This document shows, one piece after another, positions 35,731 to 45,532 of a stretch of DNA of 64,000 nucleotides. The translations under genes were made by a program, and so were the position numbers. Source of the stretch: Yersinia rohdei ATCC 43380 (GTDB taxonomy: Bacteria; Pseudomonadota; Gammaproteobacteria; Enterobacterales; Enterobacteriaceae); the NCBI RefSeq assembly GCF_000173775.1, contig NZ_ACCD01000007.1, forward strand, positions 62,001 to 126,000. The letters run 5' to 3'. The stretch's first letter is position 1. Each line of letters starts with the position of its first letter. A model generated the notes under the pieces. That model was not told where the DNA came from. It worked only from the letters and a program-made list of their open reading frames with translations, and did no database searches.

Positions 35731-36588
35731 ATGACCAAAGAAATGCAAACTTTAGCCTTAGTACCCCAAGGTAGTCTGGAAGCCTATATTCGGGCTGCCA
35801 ATGCCTATCCAATGCTGACTGCAGAGGAAGAGCGGGAGCTGGCTGAACGGCTGCATTACCAGGGCGATCTGGGAGCGGCTAAACAGCTTATCCTGTCTCA
35901 CCTGCGCTTTGTCGCTCATGTTGCCCGTAACTATTCTGGGTATGGTTTGCCGCAGGCTGACCTTATCCAAGAAGGTAATATTGGCTTGATGAAAGCGGTT
36001 CGCCGTTTTAACCCTGAAGTTGGGGTACGTCTGGTGTCCTTCGCTGTACACTGGATCAAAGCAGAAATTCACGAGTATGTTCTGCGCAACTGGCGGATTG
36101 TTAAAGTCGCGACCACGAAAGCTCAGCGTAAGTTATTCTTTAATCTGCGTAAAACCAAGCAGCGTCTGGGCTGGTTTAACCAAGATGAAGTCGAGCTGGT
36201 TGCCAAAGAACTGGGTGTGACCAGTAAAGATGTTCGTGAGATGGAATCACGTATGTCCGCTCAGGATATGACTTTCGACCCATCTCCAGATGACGAAGCA
36301 CGTGACGGCCAATCTATGGCCCCAGTCCTGTATTTGCAGGATAAAACCTCTGATTTTGCTGATAGCATTGAAGAGGATAACTGGGATGACCATGCCGCAG
36401 ACAAATTGTCTTATGCGCTGGAAGGATTGGACGAGCGGAGTCAGCATATTATTCGGGCCCGTTGGCTGGACGATGACAACAAGTCTACGTTACAGGAATT
36501 GGCCGATCAGTACGGCGTATCTGCTGAACGTGTGCGTCAGCTTGAAAAGAACGCCATGAAAAAATTACGTATGGCGATTGAAGCCTAA
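35731..36588 (+). CDS. rpoH: RNA polymerase heat-shock sigma factor RpoH (sigma-32)
   Basis: 285 residues (E. coli 284). It directs transcription of heat-shock genes. Regions are clear: 2.1-2.4 including [17 protein letters not shown] and [20 protein letters not shown], the RpoH box [18 protein letters not shown] (about 132-149), and region 4 with [20 protein letters not shown]. The ATG at 35731 has GAGAGGG upstream. In E. coli the 5' coding region folds as a thermosensor; a similar role here is likely but not tested. It has sigma-E-like and sigma-70-like promoters upstream and a strong terminator downstream. Confidence 0.98.
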   Translation: MTKEMQTLALVPQGSLEAYIRAANAYPMLTAEEERELAERLHYQGDLGAAKQLILSHLRFVAHVARNYSGYGLPQADLIQEGNIGLMKAVRRFNPEVGVRLVSFAVHWIKAEIHEYVLRNWRIVKVATTKAQRKLFFNLRKTKQRLGWFNQDEVELVAKELGVTSKDVREMESRMSAQDMTFDPSPDDEARDGQSMAPVLYLQDKTSDFADSIEEDNWDDHAADKLSYALEGLDERSQHIIRARWLDDDNKSTLQELADQYGVSAERVRQLEKNAMKKLRMAIEA

Positions 36589-36616
36589 TACAGCAGTACC
36601 GATGCTGTAATACGAT

Positions 36617-36650
36617 AAAAGGGCGATATTGATATCGCCCTTTTGCTTTT
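36617..36650 (+). terminator. Terminator after rpoH
   Basis: AAAAGGGCGATA / TATCGCCCTTTT forms a perfect 12-base stem with a minimal loop, flanked by A and T runs, so it can act in both directions between the convergent rpoH and panM genes. Confidence 0.92.
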
Positions 36651-36689
36651 CTACCTCTTCATAACCGTCAATTGATTCAGTAGAACTTG

Positions 36690-37082
36690 CTACCGCTGCC
36701 AGCCCTGCGTATTGCGGGTAAAGCCACTGGCGTGCATAAAACCATCCATTCCTGTGTGGTTTTCCGCGGTCACTTGCTCATCACTGAGATACCAATGCTG
36801 AATTGCAGGTAACTGGCGCAGTGTTTCTTCAAGCAGATATAACCCTACCCCACGGCGACGCGTGACTTCCCTGACACATAAATCTTGCAGCTCGGCCTGT
36901 TGGCCATCCACCTCGACTTTAACTGCACCTAACAGACGCTCATTAAAACGTGCGGCGAAGAGCGGCTTGCCAGCATTAATCCACGTCTGCCAGACGCTTG
37001 GCTGTTCTTCAGGCCAAATTTTGGCTAAATCGATAAGATCCTGATGAGTAAGGGTTGTTAATCGTTCAATAGTCAGTTTCAT
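36690..37082 (-). CDS. panM: PanD maturation factor PanM (GNAT fold)
   Basis: 130 residues (E. coli PanM/YhhK 127). It has a GNAT-fold core with LQDLCVREVTRRRGVGLYLL as the acetyl-CoA-binding-type segment, preceded by the typical N-terminus MKLTIERLTTLTHQDLIDL. It triggers self-cleavage of PanD to form the pyruvoyl cofactor for beta-alanine synthesis and hence CoA. It lies between rpoH and livK. In the E. coli order a livJ gene sits next to rpoH and is not seen here. Confidence 0.9.
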   Translation of the reverse strand: MKLTIERLTTLTHQDLIDLAKIWPEEQPSVWQTWINAGKPLFAARFNERLLGAVKVEVDGQQAELQDLCVREVTRRRGVGLYLLEETLRQLPAIQHWYLSDEQVTAENHTGMDGFMHASGFTRNTQGWQR

Positions 37083-37290
37083 CGGCGTTAGACCACAAAG
37101 ATATAAAGGTTATGGGGCTGTGGTTTATTGTACTAGATCACAGGTCAGAGAGTTGTGTAAGTTTTTCTGTACGTTCACGGGGGAAAATGTTTTTTCGATA
37201 CTGCATTTTCCGAGTTTTAGCCGAGTAAATGATCACACAACCAGCACAACTCACTATCATTTGTGTAAAACCCATTCAATTTAATCCTAA

Positions 37291-37347
37291 TTTTATGCTG
37301 TTTACACCGCTTGTTTCTGCTTGTCTCAGTTGATTTACAGCATAAAA
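37291..37347. promoter_or_regulatory. Long-spaced inverted repeat upstream of livK
   Basis: TTTTATGCTGT (37291-37301) and ACAGCATAAAA (37337-37347) are perfect 11-base inverted copies with 35 bases between them, in the AT-rich 420-base region between panM and livK. A direct repeat AAAACGTTA occurs at 37429-37437 and 37449-37457, nearer the gene. Branched-chain transporter genes are Lrp-controlled in E. coli; whether these are Lrp sites is unknown. Nothing coding was seen in this region. Confidence 0.45.
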
Positions 37348-37504
37348 CTCCTGTTTAATAACATGAAAAATAAAGTCTTATTTAAAAAAAACAGGATTTT
37401 TGAGACTAAATCATTATTACTTATGAATAAAACGTTACAACACGATAAAAAACGTTAAGACAACACAACAAGCACGTTCACAATGACAGATGGGGAATTC
37501 GCGG

Positions 37505-38620
37505 ATGAAATTAACAAAAGGTAAAGTGTTGCTGGCTGGGTGTATAGCAATGGCGATGAGTCATTCTGTGCTGGCGAAAGACATTAAAGTTGCCATTGTT
37601 GGCGCAATGTCTGGCCCGGTTGCCCAATACGGTGACATGGAATTTACCGGTGCGCGTCAGGCTATTGCTGATATCAATGCCAAAGGTGGAATTAAAGGCG
37701 ATAAACTGGTCGGCGTGGAATACGATGATGCCTGTGACCCGAAACAAGCCGTGGCTGTTGCTAACAAAGTCATTAACGATGGAATTCGTTATGTTATCGG
37801 CCATCTGTGCTCTTCCTCAACTCAGCCTGCTTCAGATATTTATGAAGATGAAGGCGTGATTATGATCACCCCAGCTGCGACAAACGCGGATCTGACCACT
37901 CGTGGTTATAAAATGATTATGCGCACCACCGGGCTGGATTCTGATCAAGGCCCTACAGCGGCCAAATATATCCTTGAGAACATCAAACCTAAACGTATTG
38001 CAGTCGTGCATGACAAGCAGCAATACGGTGAAGGATTGGCGCGTTCTGTACGTGACAGCCTGAAAAAACAAGGCACCGATGTCGTGCTGTTTGAAGGTGT
38101 GACTGCGGGCGATAAAGATTTCTCTACATTGGTTGCCCGTCTGAAGAAAGAAAACGTCGATTTTGTCTATTTCGGCGGTTACTACCCAGAGATGGGGCAA
38201 ATGCTACGTCAGGCTAAGCAAGCAGGGCTTACCGCTCGCTTTATGGGCCCAGAGGGCGTTGGTAACTCCTCACTGTCTAACATCGCTGGTGATGCTTCTG
38301 AAGGCATGCTGGTGACATTGCCGAAACGCTATGACCAGGTTCCCGCTAACCAACCTATCGTTGAAGCACTGAAGGCGAAGAAACTGGACCCAACTGGCCC
38401 GTTTGTCTGGACGACCTATGCTGCACTGCAATCATTGACCACCGCTATGGAACGTAGTGGCAGCCAGGAACCCGCTGATTTGGTGAAAGACCTGAAAACC
38501 GGTCAGCCGGTTGAAACAGTGATGGGGCCATTGAGCTGGGATGATAAAGGCGATCTTAAAGGGTTTGAATTCGGTATTTTTGAATGGCATGCGGATGGTT
38601 CTTCCACCGCAGTCAAATAA
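37505..38620 (+). CDS. livK: Branched-chain amino acid-binding protein LivK
   Basis: A periplasmic solute-binding protein for leucine and related amino acids. 371 residues from the ATG at 37505 ([20 protein letters not shown]), with GGGGA 8 bases upstream; an ATG five codons earlier is less likely. The signal peptide ends near SVLA (about residue 24). The mature start [20 protein letters not shown] and the block [19 protein letters not shown] are those of LivK/LivJ. Only one binding protein gene is seen in this locus, whereas E. coli has livJ and livK. It is first in livKHMGF. Confidence 0.96.
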   Translation: MKLTKGKVLLAGCIAMAMSHSVLAKDIKVAIVGAMSGPVAQYGDMEFTGARQAIADINAKGGIKGDKLVGVEYDDACDPKQAVAVANKVINDGIRYVIGHLCSSSTQPASDIYEDEGVIMITPAATNADLTTRGYKMIMRTTGLDSDQGPTAAKYILENIKPKRIAVVHDKQQYGEGLARSVRDSLKKQGTDVVLFEGVTAGDKDFSTLVARLKKENVDFVYFGGYYPEMGQMLRQAKQAGLTARFMGPEGVGNSSLSNIAGDASEGMLVTLPKRYDQVPANQPIVEALKAKKLDPTGPFVWTTYAALQSLTTAMERSGSQEPADLVKDLKTGQPVETVMGPLSWDDKGDLKGFEFGIFEWHADGSSTAVK

Positions 38621-38687
38621 CAATCATATTAGAATCATAAAGTTGTAGGGTTGCTCTCGTAGTAATCCGGCCCCTTTTACCAACTGC

Positions 38688-38715
38688 ATCCCCCCAGATT
38701 CCGGGGGGATTTTTC
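38688..38715 (+). terminator. Terminator/attenuator between livK and livH
   Basis: ATCCCCCC / GGGGGGAT, an 8-base stem with a 7-base loop, is followed by a T run. It lies 68 bases after the livK stop and 70 before livH. Such a site should make the binding protein more abundant than the membrane components. Confidence 0.85.
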
Positions 38716-38784
38716 CTCTCTGCACACAGTAGATTAGGTACAGTTGGCTAGGGCAGCCAGGCAAGTGAATCAAAGGGTTAGGGT

Positions 38785-39711
38785 ATGTCAGAGCAGTTTC
38801 TTTATTTTCTGCAGCAGATGTTCAACGGTGTCACGTTGGGCAGCACTTATGCGCTGATCGCCATTGGTTATACCATGGTGTACGGCATTATCGGCATGAT
38901 CAACTTTGCCCACGGCGAAGTGTATATGATAGGCAGCTACGTCTCATTTATCGTGATCGCCGCATTGATGATGATGGGGATAGACGCCAGCTGGTTATTG
39001 ATCGGCTCCGCTTTTCTCGTCTCGATTGTGATTGCCAGTGCTTATGGCTGGAGCATTGAACGGGTGGCCTATAAGCCGGTTCGCAGCTCTAAGCGATTGA
39101 TTGCATTGATTTCTGCGATCGGGATGTCTATTTTTCTGCAAAACTATGTCAGTTTGACCCAAGGTTCACGGGATTTGGCATTACCCAGTCTGGTGACAGG
39201 GCAGTGGACACTGGGAGAGGCCAATGGCTTCGCCGCGACCATCAGCACCATGCAGCTGACTATTTGGATAGTCACCTTCCTGGCCATGCTGGCACTGACA
39301 ATATTTATCCGCTATTCCCGCATGGGGCGCGCATGTCGAGCCTGTGCTGAAGATTTAAAAATGGCCAGCTTGCTGGGCATTAATACCGACCGGGTTATCT
39401 CACTGACTTTTGTTATCGGTGCATTGATGGCTGCGGTTGCCGGGGTCTTACTGGGCCAGTTTTATGGCGTGATTAACCCATACATCGGCTTTATGGCCGG
39501 GATGAAAGCCTTCACCGCAGCAGTATTAGGTGGCATTGGCAGCATTCCGGGGGCCATGATTGGTGGCTTGATTCTGGGTATCGCTGAAGCATTAACCTCC
39601 GCTTACCTTAGTACTGAATACAAAGATGCGGTTTCATTCGCTCTGCTGATTGTTGTGTTGCTAGTGATGCCTACTGGGATCTTAGGCCGTCCGGAGGTTG
39701 AAAAAGTATGA
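38785..39711 (+). CDS. livH: Branched-chain amino acid ABC transporter permease LivH
   Basis: A 308-residue permease (same length as E. coli) with about eight membrane segments. Family blocks are [22 protein letters not shown] near the start and [19 protein letters not shown] near the end. It forms the inner-membrane channel with LivM. Its stop overlaps the livM start by 4 bases (ATGA). Confidence 0.96.
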   Translation: MSEQFLYFLQQMFNGVTLGSTYALIAIGYTMVYGIIGMINFAHGEVYMIGSYVSFIVIAALMMMGIDASWLLIGSAFLVSIVIASAYGWSIERVAYKPVRSSKRLIALISAIGMSIFLQNYVSLTQGSRDLALPSLVTGQWTLGEANGFAATISTMQLTIWIVTFLAMLALTIFIRYSRMGRACRACAEDLKMASLLGINTDRVISLTFVIGALMAAVAGVLLGQFYGVINPYIGFMAGMKAFTAAVLGGIGSIPGAMIGGLILGIAEALTSAYLSTEYKDAVSFALLIVVLLVMPTGILGRPEVEKV

Positions 39712-40994
39712 AAAAACTCAACTTCCTCAATGCCATTATCTCCAGCTTTGTGTTGCTCGTCCTCGCCTCTTTTATTATGGGGTTGCAGTTGCAGTTAGAG
39801 GGCACAAAACTCATTGTGCAAGGGGCATCAGAAGTGCGCTGGTTGTGGATTGGCGCGGCTTGTATCGTGGTTTTTTTCTTCCAATTGGTGCGCCCATTCA
39901 TCCAGCAAGGTATCAAAAAAGTCTCTGGCCCTGCATGGGTATTACCCAGCTTTGATGGCACCACGCCACGCCAGAAAATCTTGGCTGCCGCAATTATTGT
40001 TGCTGCTATAGCTTGGCCATTTTTGGTTTCTCGCGGTTCAGTCGATATCGCAACACTGACACTGATTTACGTCATGTTGGGCCTGGGGCTGAATGTCGTG
40101 GTCGGGTTATCCGGTTTATTGGTGCTCGGTTATGGTGGATTTTATGCCATTGGTGCCTATACCTATGCTCTGCTAAATCACTATTACGGCTTGGGATTCT
40201 GGGAAAGTTTGCCTCTGGCGGGAATAGTCGCGGCATTGTCGGGCTTCTTGCTGGGCTTCCCGGTCTTACGTCTACGGGGCGATTATTTGGCGATCGTGAC
40301 GTTGGGCTTTGGTGAAATTGTGCGTATTTTGCTGCTCAATAATACCGAAATCACTGGCGGCCCAAATGGTATTAGCCAAATTCCTAAGCCAACATTGTTT
40401 GGTCTGGAATTCAGCCGCTCGGCGAAAGACGGTGGTTGGGATACTTTCCACAATTTCTTTGGCCTGACTTATGACCCCGGTGACCGCATCATTTTCCTGT
40501 ATATGGTGGCGCTGCTATTAGTCATTCTGACACTGTTTGTGATTAATCGGTTATTGCGTATGCCGCTAGGACGAGCATGGGAAGCCCTGCGCGAAGATGA
40601 AATCGCCTGTCGTTCATTGGGCCTCAGCCCAACCAAAATCAAGCTGACGGCGTTTACTATCAGTGCCGCTTTTGCCGGTTTTGCAGGAACGCTGTTTGCT
40701 GCTCGGCAGGGCTTTGTCAGCCCAGAGTCCTTCACCTTTGCTGAATCGGCTTTCGTACTGGCGATTGTGGTACTAGGGGGCATGGGTTCTCAGTTTGCAG
40801 TTATTCTGGCTGCGGTGTTGCTGGTGGTTTCGCGTGAATTAATGCGAGATCTCAATGCTTACAGTATGTTGCTGCTGGGCGCATTGATGGTATTGATGAT
40901 GATTTGGCGTCCACAAGGGCTATTGCCAATGAAACGGCCACAACTGAAATTGAAAGTTGCAGATATCAACGCTAAGCAGGGGGAACAAGCATGA
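39708..40994 (+). CDS. livM: Branched-chain amino acid ABC transporter permease LivM
   Basis: A 428-residue permease (E. coli 425) with an N-terminal extension of three hydrophobic segments before the LivM core ([20 protein letters not shown]). The EAA-like loop [20 protein letters not shown] contacts the ATPases. It starts in the ATGA overlap with livH and ends in an ATGA overlap with livG. Confidence 0.96.
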   Translation: MKKLNFLNAIISSFVLLVLASFIMGLQLQLEGTKLIVQGASEVRWLWIGAACIVVFFFQLVRPFIQQGIKKVSGPAWVLPSFDGTTPRQKILAAAIIVAAIAWPFLVSRGSVDIATLTLIYVMLGLGLNVVVGLSGLLVLGYGGFYAIGAYTYALLNHYYGLGFWESLPLAGIVAALSGFLLGFPVLRLRGDYLAIVTLGFGEIVRILLLNNTEITGGPNGISQIPKPTLFGLEFSRSAKDGGWDTFHNFFGLTYDPGDRIIFLYMVALLLVILTLFVINRLLRMPLGRAWEALREDEIACRSLGLSPTKIKLTAFTISAAFAGFAGTLFAARQGFVSPESFTFAESAFVLAIVVLGGMGSQFAVILAAVLLVVSRELMRDLNAYSMLLLGALMVLMMIWRPQGLLPMKRPQLKLKVADINAKQGEQA

Positions 40995-41758
40995 GTACGC
41001 AACCTTTGTTAGCTGTTGAAGGGCTGTCGATGCGTTTTGGTGGATTACTGGCGGTGAACAATGTCGGCCTGACCCTCAATCCAGGGGAGATTGTTTCGCT
41101 GATTGGCCCTAATGGGGCGGGTAAAACCACAATATTTAACTGCCTAACCGGTTTTTATCGCCCGACAGGCGGCACTATTAAGTTACGTGATCGTCATCTT
41201 GAAGGGTTACCCGGCCAGATGATTGCCCGCATGGGCGTGATTCGTACTTTTCAACATGTGCGTTTGTTCCGTGAAATGACGGTGGTGGAAAATCTACTGG
41301 TGGCACAGCATCAGCATCTAAAAAGTGGTGTTTTTGCCGGTTTGCTGAAAACGCCCGCTTTTCGGCGTGCAGAGGCCGATGCACTAGAACGTGCTGCCAC
41401 TTGGTTAGAACGTATTGGGTTATTGGATTTAGCCAATCGTCAGGCTGGGAATCTGGCTTATGGCCAGCAACGGCGTTTAGAAATTGCGCGCTGTATGGTG
41501 ACCCGACCTGAGCTACTGATGTTAGATGAGCCGGCAGCAGGTCTGAACCCGAAAGAAACCGATGAGCTCAATCAGTTGATTATGGAATTACGCGACCAAC
41601 ATCAAGTTTCGGTATTGTTAATTGAGCATGACATGAAACTGGTGATGGGGATTTCTGATCGTATTTATGTGGTGAATCAGGGGACGCCATTGGCGCATGG
41701 CACACCAGCAGAAATTCGTAATAATCCTGATGTGATCCGCGCCTATTTGGGCGAATAA
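40991..41758 (+). CDS. livG: Branched-chain amino acid ABC transporter ATPase LivG
   Basis: A 255-residue ABC ATPase, same length as E. coli. Walker A is GPNGAGKTT, the signature is [14 protein letters not shown] and Walker B is [13 protein letters not shown], the form typical of LivG. It energises leucine/isoleucine/valine import with LivF. It is coupled to livM by an ATGA overlap; livF starts 25 bases downstream. Confidence 0.96.
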   Translation: MSTQPLLAVEGLSMRFGGLLAVNNVGLTLNPGEIVSLIGPNGAGKTTIFNCLTGFYRPTGGTIKLRDRHLEGLPGQMIARMGVIRTFQHVRLFREMTVVENLLVAQHQHLKSGVFAGLLKTPAFRRAEADALERAATWLERIGLLDLANRQAGNLAYGQQRRLEIARCMVTRPELLMLDEPAAGLNPKETDELNQLIMELRDQHQVSVLLIEHDMKLVMGISDRIYVVNQGTPLAHGTPAEIRNNPDVIRAYLGE

Positions 41759-41783
41759 TACGTGGGCGAGGCATAAAAATAAC

Positions 41784-42485
41784 ATGTTGTCATTTAACCA
41801 AGTTTCAGCCCATTACGGCAAAATTCAAGCACTACACCAGGTGAGCCTGCATATCCAGCAAGGTGAAATTGTTACACTGATTGGCGCTAATGGTGCGGGT
41901 AAAACCACCCTGTTGGGTACCTTGTGTGGTGAACCCCGAGCAACCGAAGGCAGCATTGTTTTTGGTGAGCAAGAGATTACGCACTGGCAGACCGCGCGCA
42001 TTATGCGTGAGGCGATTGCGATTGTGCCGGAAGGACGCCGGGTATTTTCTCGCATGACTGTTGAAGAGAATCTCGCAATGGGCGGATTCTTTGCTGATCG
42101 TGTGCAATATCAAGAACGTATTGAGCGAGTTTATGACTTGTTTCCCCGGCTGTTCGAGCGGCGTGCTCAACGAGCTGGCACCATGTCTGGCGGTGAGCAA
42201 CAGATGTTGGCAATAGGCCGCGCATTGATGAGCCAGCCTAAATTACTGTTGTTAGATGAGCCATCACTGGGATTGGCTCCCATTATTATTCTGCAAATAT
42301 TTGATACTATTCAACAACTAAGAGAGGAAGGAATGACTATCTTCCTCGTCGAGCAAAATGCTAATCAGGCACTCAAATTGGCAGATCGTGGCTATGTATT
42401 GGAAAATGGCCGTATTGTTTTAGAAGATACCGGGGCCGCCTTGCTGGCGAATGAGGCAGTGCGTTCAGCTTATTTGGGCGGTTAA
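41784..42485 (+). CDS. livF: Branched-chain amino acid ABC transporter ATPase LivF
   Basis: A 233-residue ABC ATPase (E. coli 237). Walker A is GANGAGKTT, the signature is MSGGEQQMLAIGRA and Walker B is LLLLDEPSLGLAP. It is the last gene of livKHMGF. In E. coli ugpB follows it; here a fimbrial operon on the opposite strand intervenes. Confidence 0.96.
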   Translation: MLSFNQVSAHYGKIQALHQVSLHIQQGEIVTLIGANGAGKTTLLGTLCGEPRATEGSIVFGEQEITHWQTARIMREAIAIVPEGRRVFSRMTVEENLAMGGFFADRVQYQERIERVYDLFPRLFERRAQRAGTMSGGEQQMLAIGRALMSQPKLLLLDEPSLGLAPIIILQIFDTIQQLREEGMTIFLVEQNANQALKLADRGYVLENGRIVLEDTGAALLANEAVRSAYLGG

Positions 42486-42510
42486 GTATTTTTCGTCGCG
42501 AGTATTTTTT

Positions 42511-42531
42511 AAGGCCCCAACTGCGGGCCTT
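42511..42531. terminator. Hairpin between convergent livF and the fimbrial operon
   Basis: AAGGCCC / GGGCCTT with a 7-base loop, flanked by a run of T on the livF side before the stem and only a weak T/A mix after it. Probably the end of the liv transcript, but the T-run is poor. Confidence 0.5.
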
Positions 42532-42551
42532 ATTCTACTATTCAATCGAAT

Positions 42552-43655
42552 TTATGCCTGTGGGGTGATAGTAAAATTCAGTGTGTCGCTGTAGCTGCCT
42601 TTATCTGTGGTGCTGGTTCGATAAAGGCGTATTCTGGGTGACCAACACATTTGCTCTTCGCCAAGAAAATTATCTGTTTTAAGCTGAATAAACTTTCGCT
42701 CTTTTGGTAATGAAAAACTATCTTGGGTATTTTCATTATTATGAAGCCTAACTTTATAGTTAATCAGGTTATGCCCCTGCTTTTCTTTTAGCTGAAAAAA
42801 CCGGTTACTTGCTAATCCATTTATATTGCTGGCGCTGATCATATAGCGGTTATTTTGTACTCCCATAGCGCGGTAACCGATACAAAAACGAATTGCCGGT
42901 GTATTTCTCCCCATTAAAGCACGCAAGCCCTGAGTCTCCGTCGAATTATTGAGTAAGTGATCTAAATCGATATTTTTTAGCTGCCATGTTGTAGAAGTTA
43001 AACGAAATTTAGGTTCTACAATGAGAGACTGTGGTGCAATATTAGCTTGAGGATCAAAGGGGTTACATTGATTACCTGTAGAGTTAAAAGAAACACCTTT
43101 TGATGAAATTAGCGAATATTGCTGTTTACCTGAAATGAGTTCACCACCAACGCTGGCACCGATTCTGATATTTTTCAGCACATTTGCGTTAACAGTGAAT
43201 GATATATAGTACTGTGTTCTGCTTAACTCTGGCGTCTTGCTAGTGAATTTAATTTCTTGAATGTTATTACTTGAATTATTATGGCTCAGACCATTAACAT
43301 AAATATCATGAATGTCTTTAATGTTGATGTTTAAATTTTTCGTGCCATCTACATTGTAAAAATAAAGAGATAGTATGGCCTTATGTGAGCTTAATGATGT
43401 ATTTTTCAGTCCTTCATCAGGAATGTTTATCAATTTCCCCCATTGTATTCGATGTCCTCCTCCAGCCAGACCAAATAGACCATCAACCAGGTTTACCTGA
43501 AAAGAAACTTTTATGCTGTTATCATCTAATAGTTGTACTGCACAGTTGGAATAGTTTTGAACATAATTGTTATAATAATGGATGTTTGCGATAGCTACAG
43601 GTTGCAGCATTAATAACAGCAGACCCATTAATAGTTGTTTATATTTAAGATTCAC
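42552..43655 (-). CDS. Fimbrial tip adhesin, CblD/CfaE-like
   Basis: 367 residues with a signal peptide ending near PVAIA (about residue 23). The layout fits two-domain tip adhesins of alternate chaperone-usher (class 5, alpha) pili. The N-terminal binding domain is variable (about 24-200), followed by a linker after CNPFDPQANIAPQSL and a C-terminal pilin-like domain ending DTLNFTITPQA. C38 and C198 may bond in the first domain; two more Cys (in FCIGYRAMG and MCWSPRIRLY) lie in the C-terminal half, where the RFCIGY and MCWSP blocks are family-like. It is the last gene of the operon. The receptor is unknown. The base composition is visibly AT-rich. Confidence 0.78.
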   Translation of the reverse strand: MNLKYKQLLMGLLLLMLQPVAIANIHYYNNYVQNYSNCAVQLLDDNSIKVSFQVNLVDGLFGLAGGGHRIQWGKLINIPDEGLKNTSLSSHKAILSLYFYNVDGTKNLNINIKDIHDIYVNGLSHNNSSNNIQEIKFTSKTPELSRTQYYISFTVNANVLKNIRIGASVGGELISGKQQYSLISSKGVSFNSTGNQCNPFDPQANIAPQSLIVEPKFRLTSTTWQLKNIDLDHLLNNSTETQGLRALMGRNTPAIRFCIGYRAMGVQNNRYMISASNINGLASNRFFQLKEKQGHNLINYKVRLHNNENTQDSFSLPKERKFIQLKTDNFLGEEQMCWSPRIRLYRTSTTDKGSYSDTLNFTITPQA

Positions 43656-43675
43656 TTAGTGTCTCTCCATGACTG

Positions 43676-44200
43676 TCAGCTATTTGTTTCAAATATTAAT
43701 GTCAGTTGTCCGTGATACTTTCCCGCGCTGCCCCTCCCGCTGGGAGCTAATGCTGAAATATGTAATATATAGTCAGTACTGGTCAGGTTAGTTGCACTTT
43801 TACCCACTGTAAATATTTCCGGGATAGCAGATAATTGTCGTAAATTGGTGCGATTTTCTCCCCAATATACTTGAGCAGGTGAAAATGTTATTTCCGGCAT
43901 TCCTGAATTATTAGTCTGGCGAGTCAGTATTAGTGGGTTTTTAACTGAGATGCGAAATCCTGTGTGTTGACGTAACGTTATTATCACAGGAACTTCCGAT
44001 TGATAAATCGCAGTATTATCTGGGCTATTATTCAAGTTTATATTAGTGTACCAGCCCCCCTGCGGTTTCTCGATTTCAATTCTGGGCAATGTGGTGACTT
44101 CTAGTTTTATATCAATATTTCCTAGTGGAACTGGAATGCCAGTTGAATTTACCTGCCACGGAATGAATAAAGATATGATCGCTATTTTTATTATGTTCAT
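43676..44200 (-). CDS. Fimbrial minor subunit-like protein
   Basis: 174 residues with a signal peptide (MNIIKIAIISLFIPWQVNS). The mature part carries no Cys and ends GKYHGQLTLIFETNS. That ending, like the TGTLQLAIEDEV end of the major subunit, has the form of a pilin C-terminal strand recognised by the chaperone. It lies between the second chaperone and the adhesin gene (21 bases before the latter). The four-gene CFA/I and CS1 operons have no such gene, so it is an additional structural or adaptor subunit. The role is inferred from position. Confidence 0.65.
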   Translation of the reverse strand: MNIIKIAIISLFIPWQVNSTGIPVPLGNIDIKLEVTTLPRIEIEKPQGGWYTNINLNNSPDNTAIYQSEVPVIITLRQHTGFRISVKNPLILTRQTNNSGMPEITFSPAQVYWGENRTNLRQLSAIPEIFTVGKSATNLTSTDYILHISALAPSGRGSAGKYHGQLTLIFETNS

Positions 44201-44215
44201 AACGCTCCTTAATTT

Positions 44216-44863
44216 TTAACCCGCAGAACACTGCAAACTGAATGGTTCGTCCTCAACCATTCCCTGTAGATTGCCGACGGGCAGTTGCCGATATTTTTCG
44301 GGATAGAGATTAAAATCCTCTATTTCTCCCTGCTGGGTCTTCAACTGTTGCCAATGCAAACGCGTATTTCCAGTGTTTTGTAATTCTAAATTCCCATCAA
44401 TACACCGGTGTATCCATTGGTGATGTAATAGAGCGGGTAAATGCCTGATTAGCCCCATATAGCTTAGTTTTACATCCACTACGGCACCATGACCTCCGCT
44501 GACGTGTAGGTTTTTTTCAGGAATCACTGATAGCCGATAAACTTGTTCTTTATTAGGTTGTTGCAGCGCTTTAAGTAATACTCTTCCGCTCTGCTTTGGG
44601 CCAAGAGTCAGTTTGGAGGGTACGGCAAATAATGAAGGCTGCGGCTGCTCTCCAACAGAAATTAATGATTCTTGATCCGCTGGTACACCAGGGTTCTTAA
44701 TCTGATACAGCTGGATCGTGATGTATTCGGTCACCGAGCCGTGATTGATGACATTGACCACCTCGTTGGTTTGTTGTATTTCCAGCACATGTGGTTGAAT
44801 ATCAATCGTCGAAAAAACATTTAGTGGCAGTAAGCTAACTGCAACGAAGAGTAAAGTTTTCAT
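44216..44863 (-). CDS. Second fimbrial chaperone-like protein
   Basis: 215 residues from the ATG at 44863 (MKTLLFVAVSLLPLNVFSTI, signal peptide). It has the PapD-like first-domain pattern, with KLTLGPKQSGRVLLKALQQP as the G1-strand region and YRLSVIPEKNL following. It is clearly homologous to the chaperone encoded just upstream (shared NPGV, LTLGPKQ and a C-terminal SLQCS/TLRCS). Its start lies 29 bases inside the upstream gene. Two paralogous chaperones in one alpha-fimbrial operon is unusual relative to CFA/I-type loci; it may serve the minor subunit or tip adhesin. Confidence 0.78.
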   Translation of the reverse strand: MKTLLFVAVSLLPLNVFSTIDIQPHVLEIQQTNEVVNVINHGSVTEYITIQLYQIKNPGVPADQESLISVGEQPQPSLFAVPSKLTLGPKQSGRVLLKALQQPNKEQVYRLSVIPEKNLHVSGGHGAVVDVKLSYMGLIRHLPALLHHQWIHRCIDGNLELQNTGNTRLHWQQLKTQQGEIEDFNLYPEKYRQLPVGNLQGMVEDEPFSLQCSAG

Positions 44864-45515
44864 TGTCAGCCTGCCCGCTAAGTTGTTTGACAGATAAAGT
44901 GATGGGGGTGCCCGGGTACACATTTAGGCTGTCTGCCAGTGTAGTGTTTTCGGATGACTTTAATTGTGCAAATTTACTGTGAACACTCCCTGTCGCGCTG
45001 AGTATTAGGCCTGCAGGAATGCATTGATGTTGCCAATGGCGATTCTGGGCTGCAAGCTGAGGAACATGGTGGATAAGCACGCCATAACCAATACTTATGG
45101 TCATTGGTGCATGGATTTTACTTTTATCCCCATCGCCGACCGCTTTAATATTAACTATGGGGTCAATATATAAACGGTAAAGCGTTTCCTGCTGTGGGGA
45201 TTTCAGTGGGAGTAACTTAATATCCCGTTTTTGTTTTGGCCCTAAGGTAATCTTATTTGGATTAAAAATCATTTCAGGTTGAGCAATATCGCTAATTAGC
45301 GTTTTCTTTTCTGGGCTCACCCCTGGGTTATCTACTCGTTGTAGCGAAATATTTAAATAAAGCGGCTTATTACCACTGTTATAGACTTGAATGGTGCGAT
45401 GTTGATCCAAACCTTCAACTGTAGTCCGGGTAGGGATTGCTAGTAATTGCCCATAAACAGTGGTGGTGGACGCCAGCATTAACGCAATAATTGAAAGTAA
45501 TTGATTATATTTCAT
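44835..45515 (-). CDS. Fimbrial periplasmic chaperone (alternate CU / CfaA-like)
   Basis: 226 residues with a signal peptide ending near TVYG. An immunoglobulin-like first domain has the conserved KITLGPKQKRDIKLLPL and LYRLYIDPIVNI strands. The C-terminal domain contains two Cys (HQCIPAGL, TLRCS) that probably bond. It folds pilus subunits and delivers them to the usher. It lies directly downstream of the usher gene (18 bases) and overlaps the second chaperone gene. Confidence 0.83.
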   Translation of the reverse strand: MKYNQLLSIIALMLASTTTVYGQLLAIPTRTTVEGLDQHRTIQVYNSGNKPLYLNISLQRVDNPGVSPEKKTLISDIAQPEMIFNPNKITLGPKQKRDIKLLPLKSPQQETLYRLYIDPIVNIKAVGDGDKSKIHAPMTISIGYGVLIHHVPQLAAQNRHWQHQCIPAGLILSATGSVHSKFAQLKSSENTTLADSLNVYPGTPITLSVKQLSGQADNENFTLRCS

Positions 45516-45532
45516 GATTATTTCCGGCAGTA

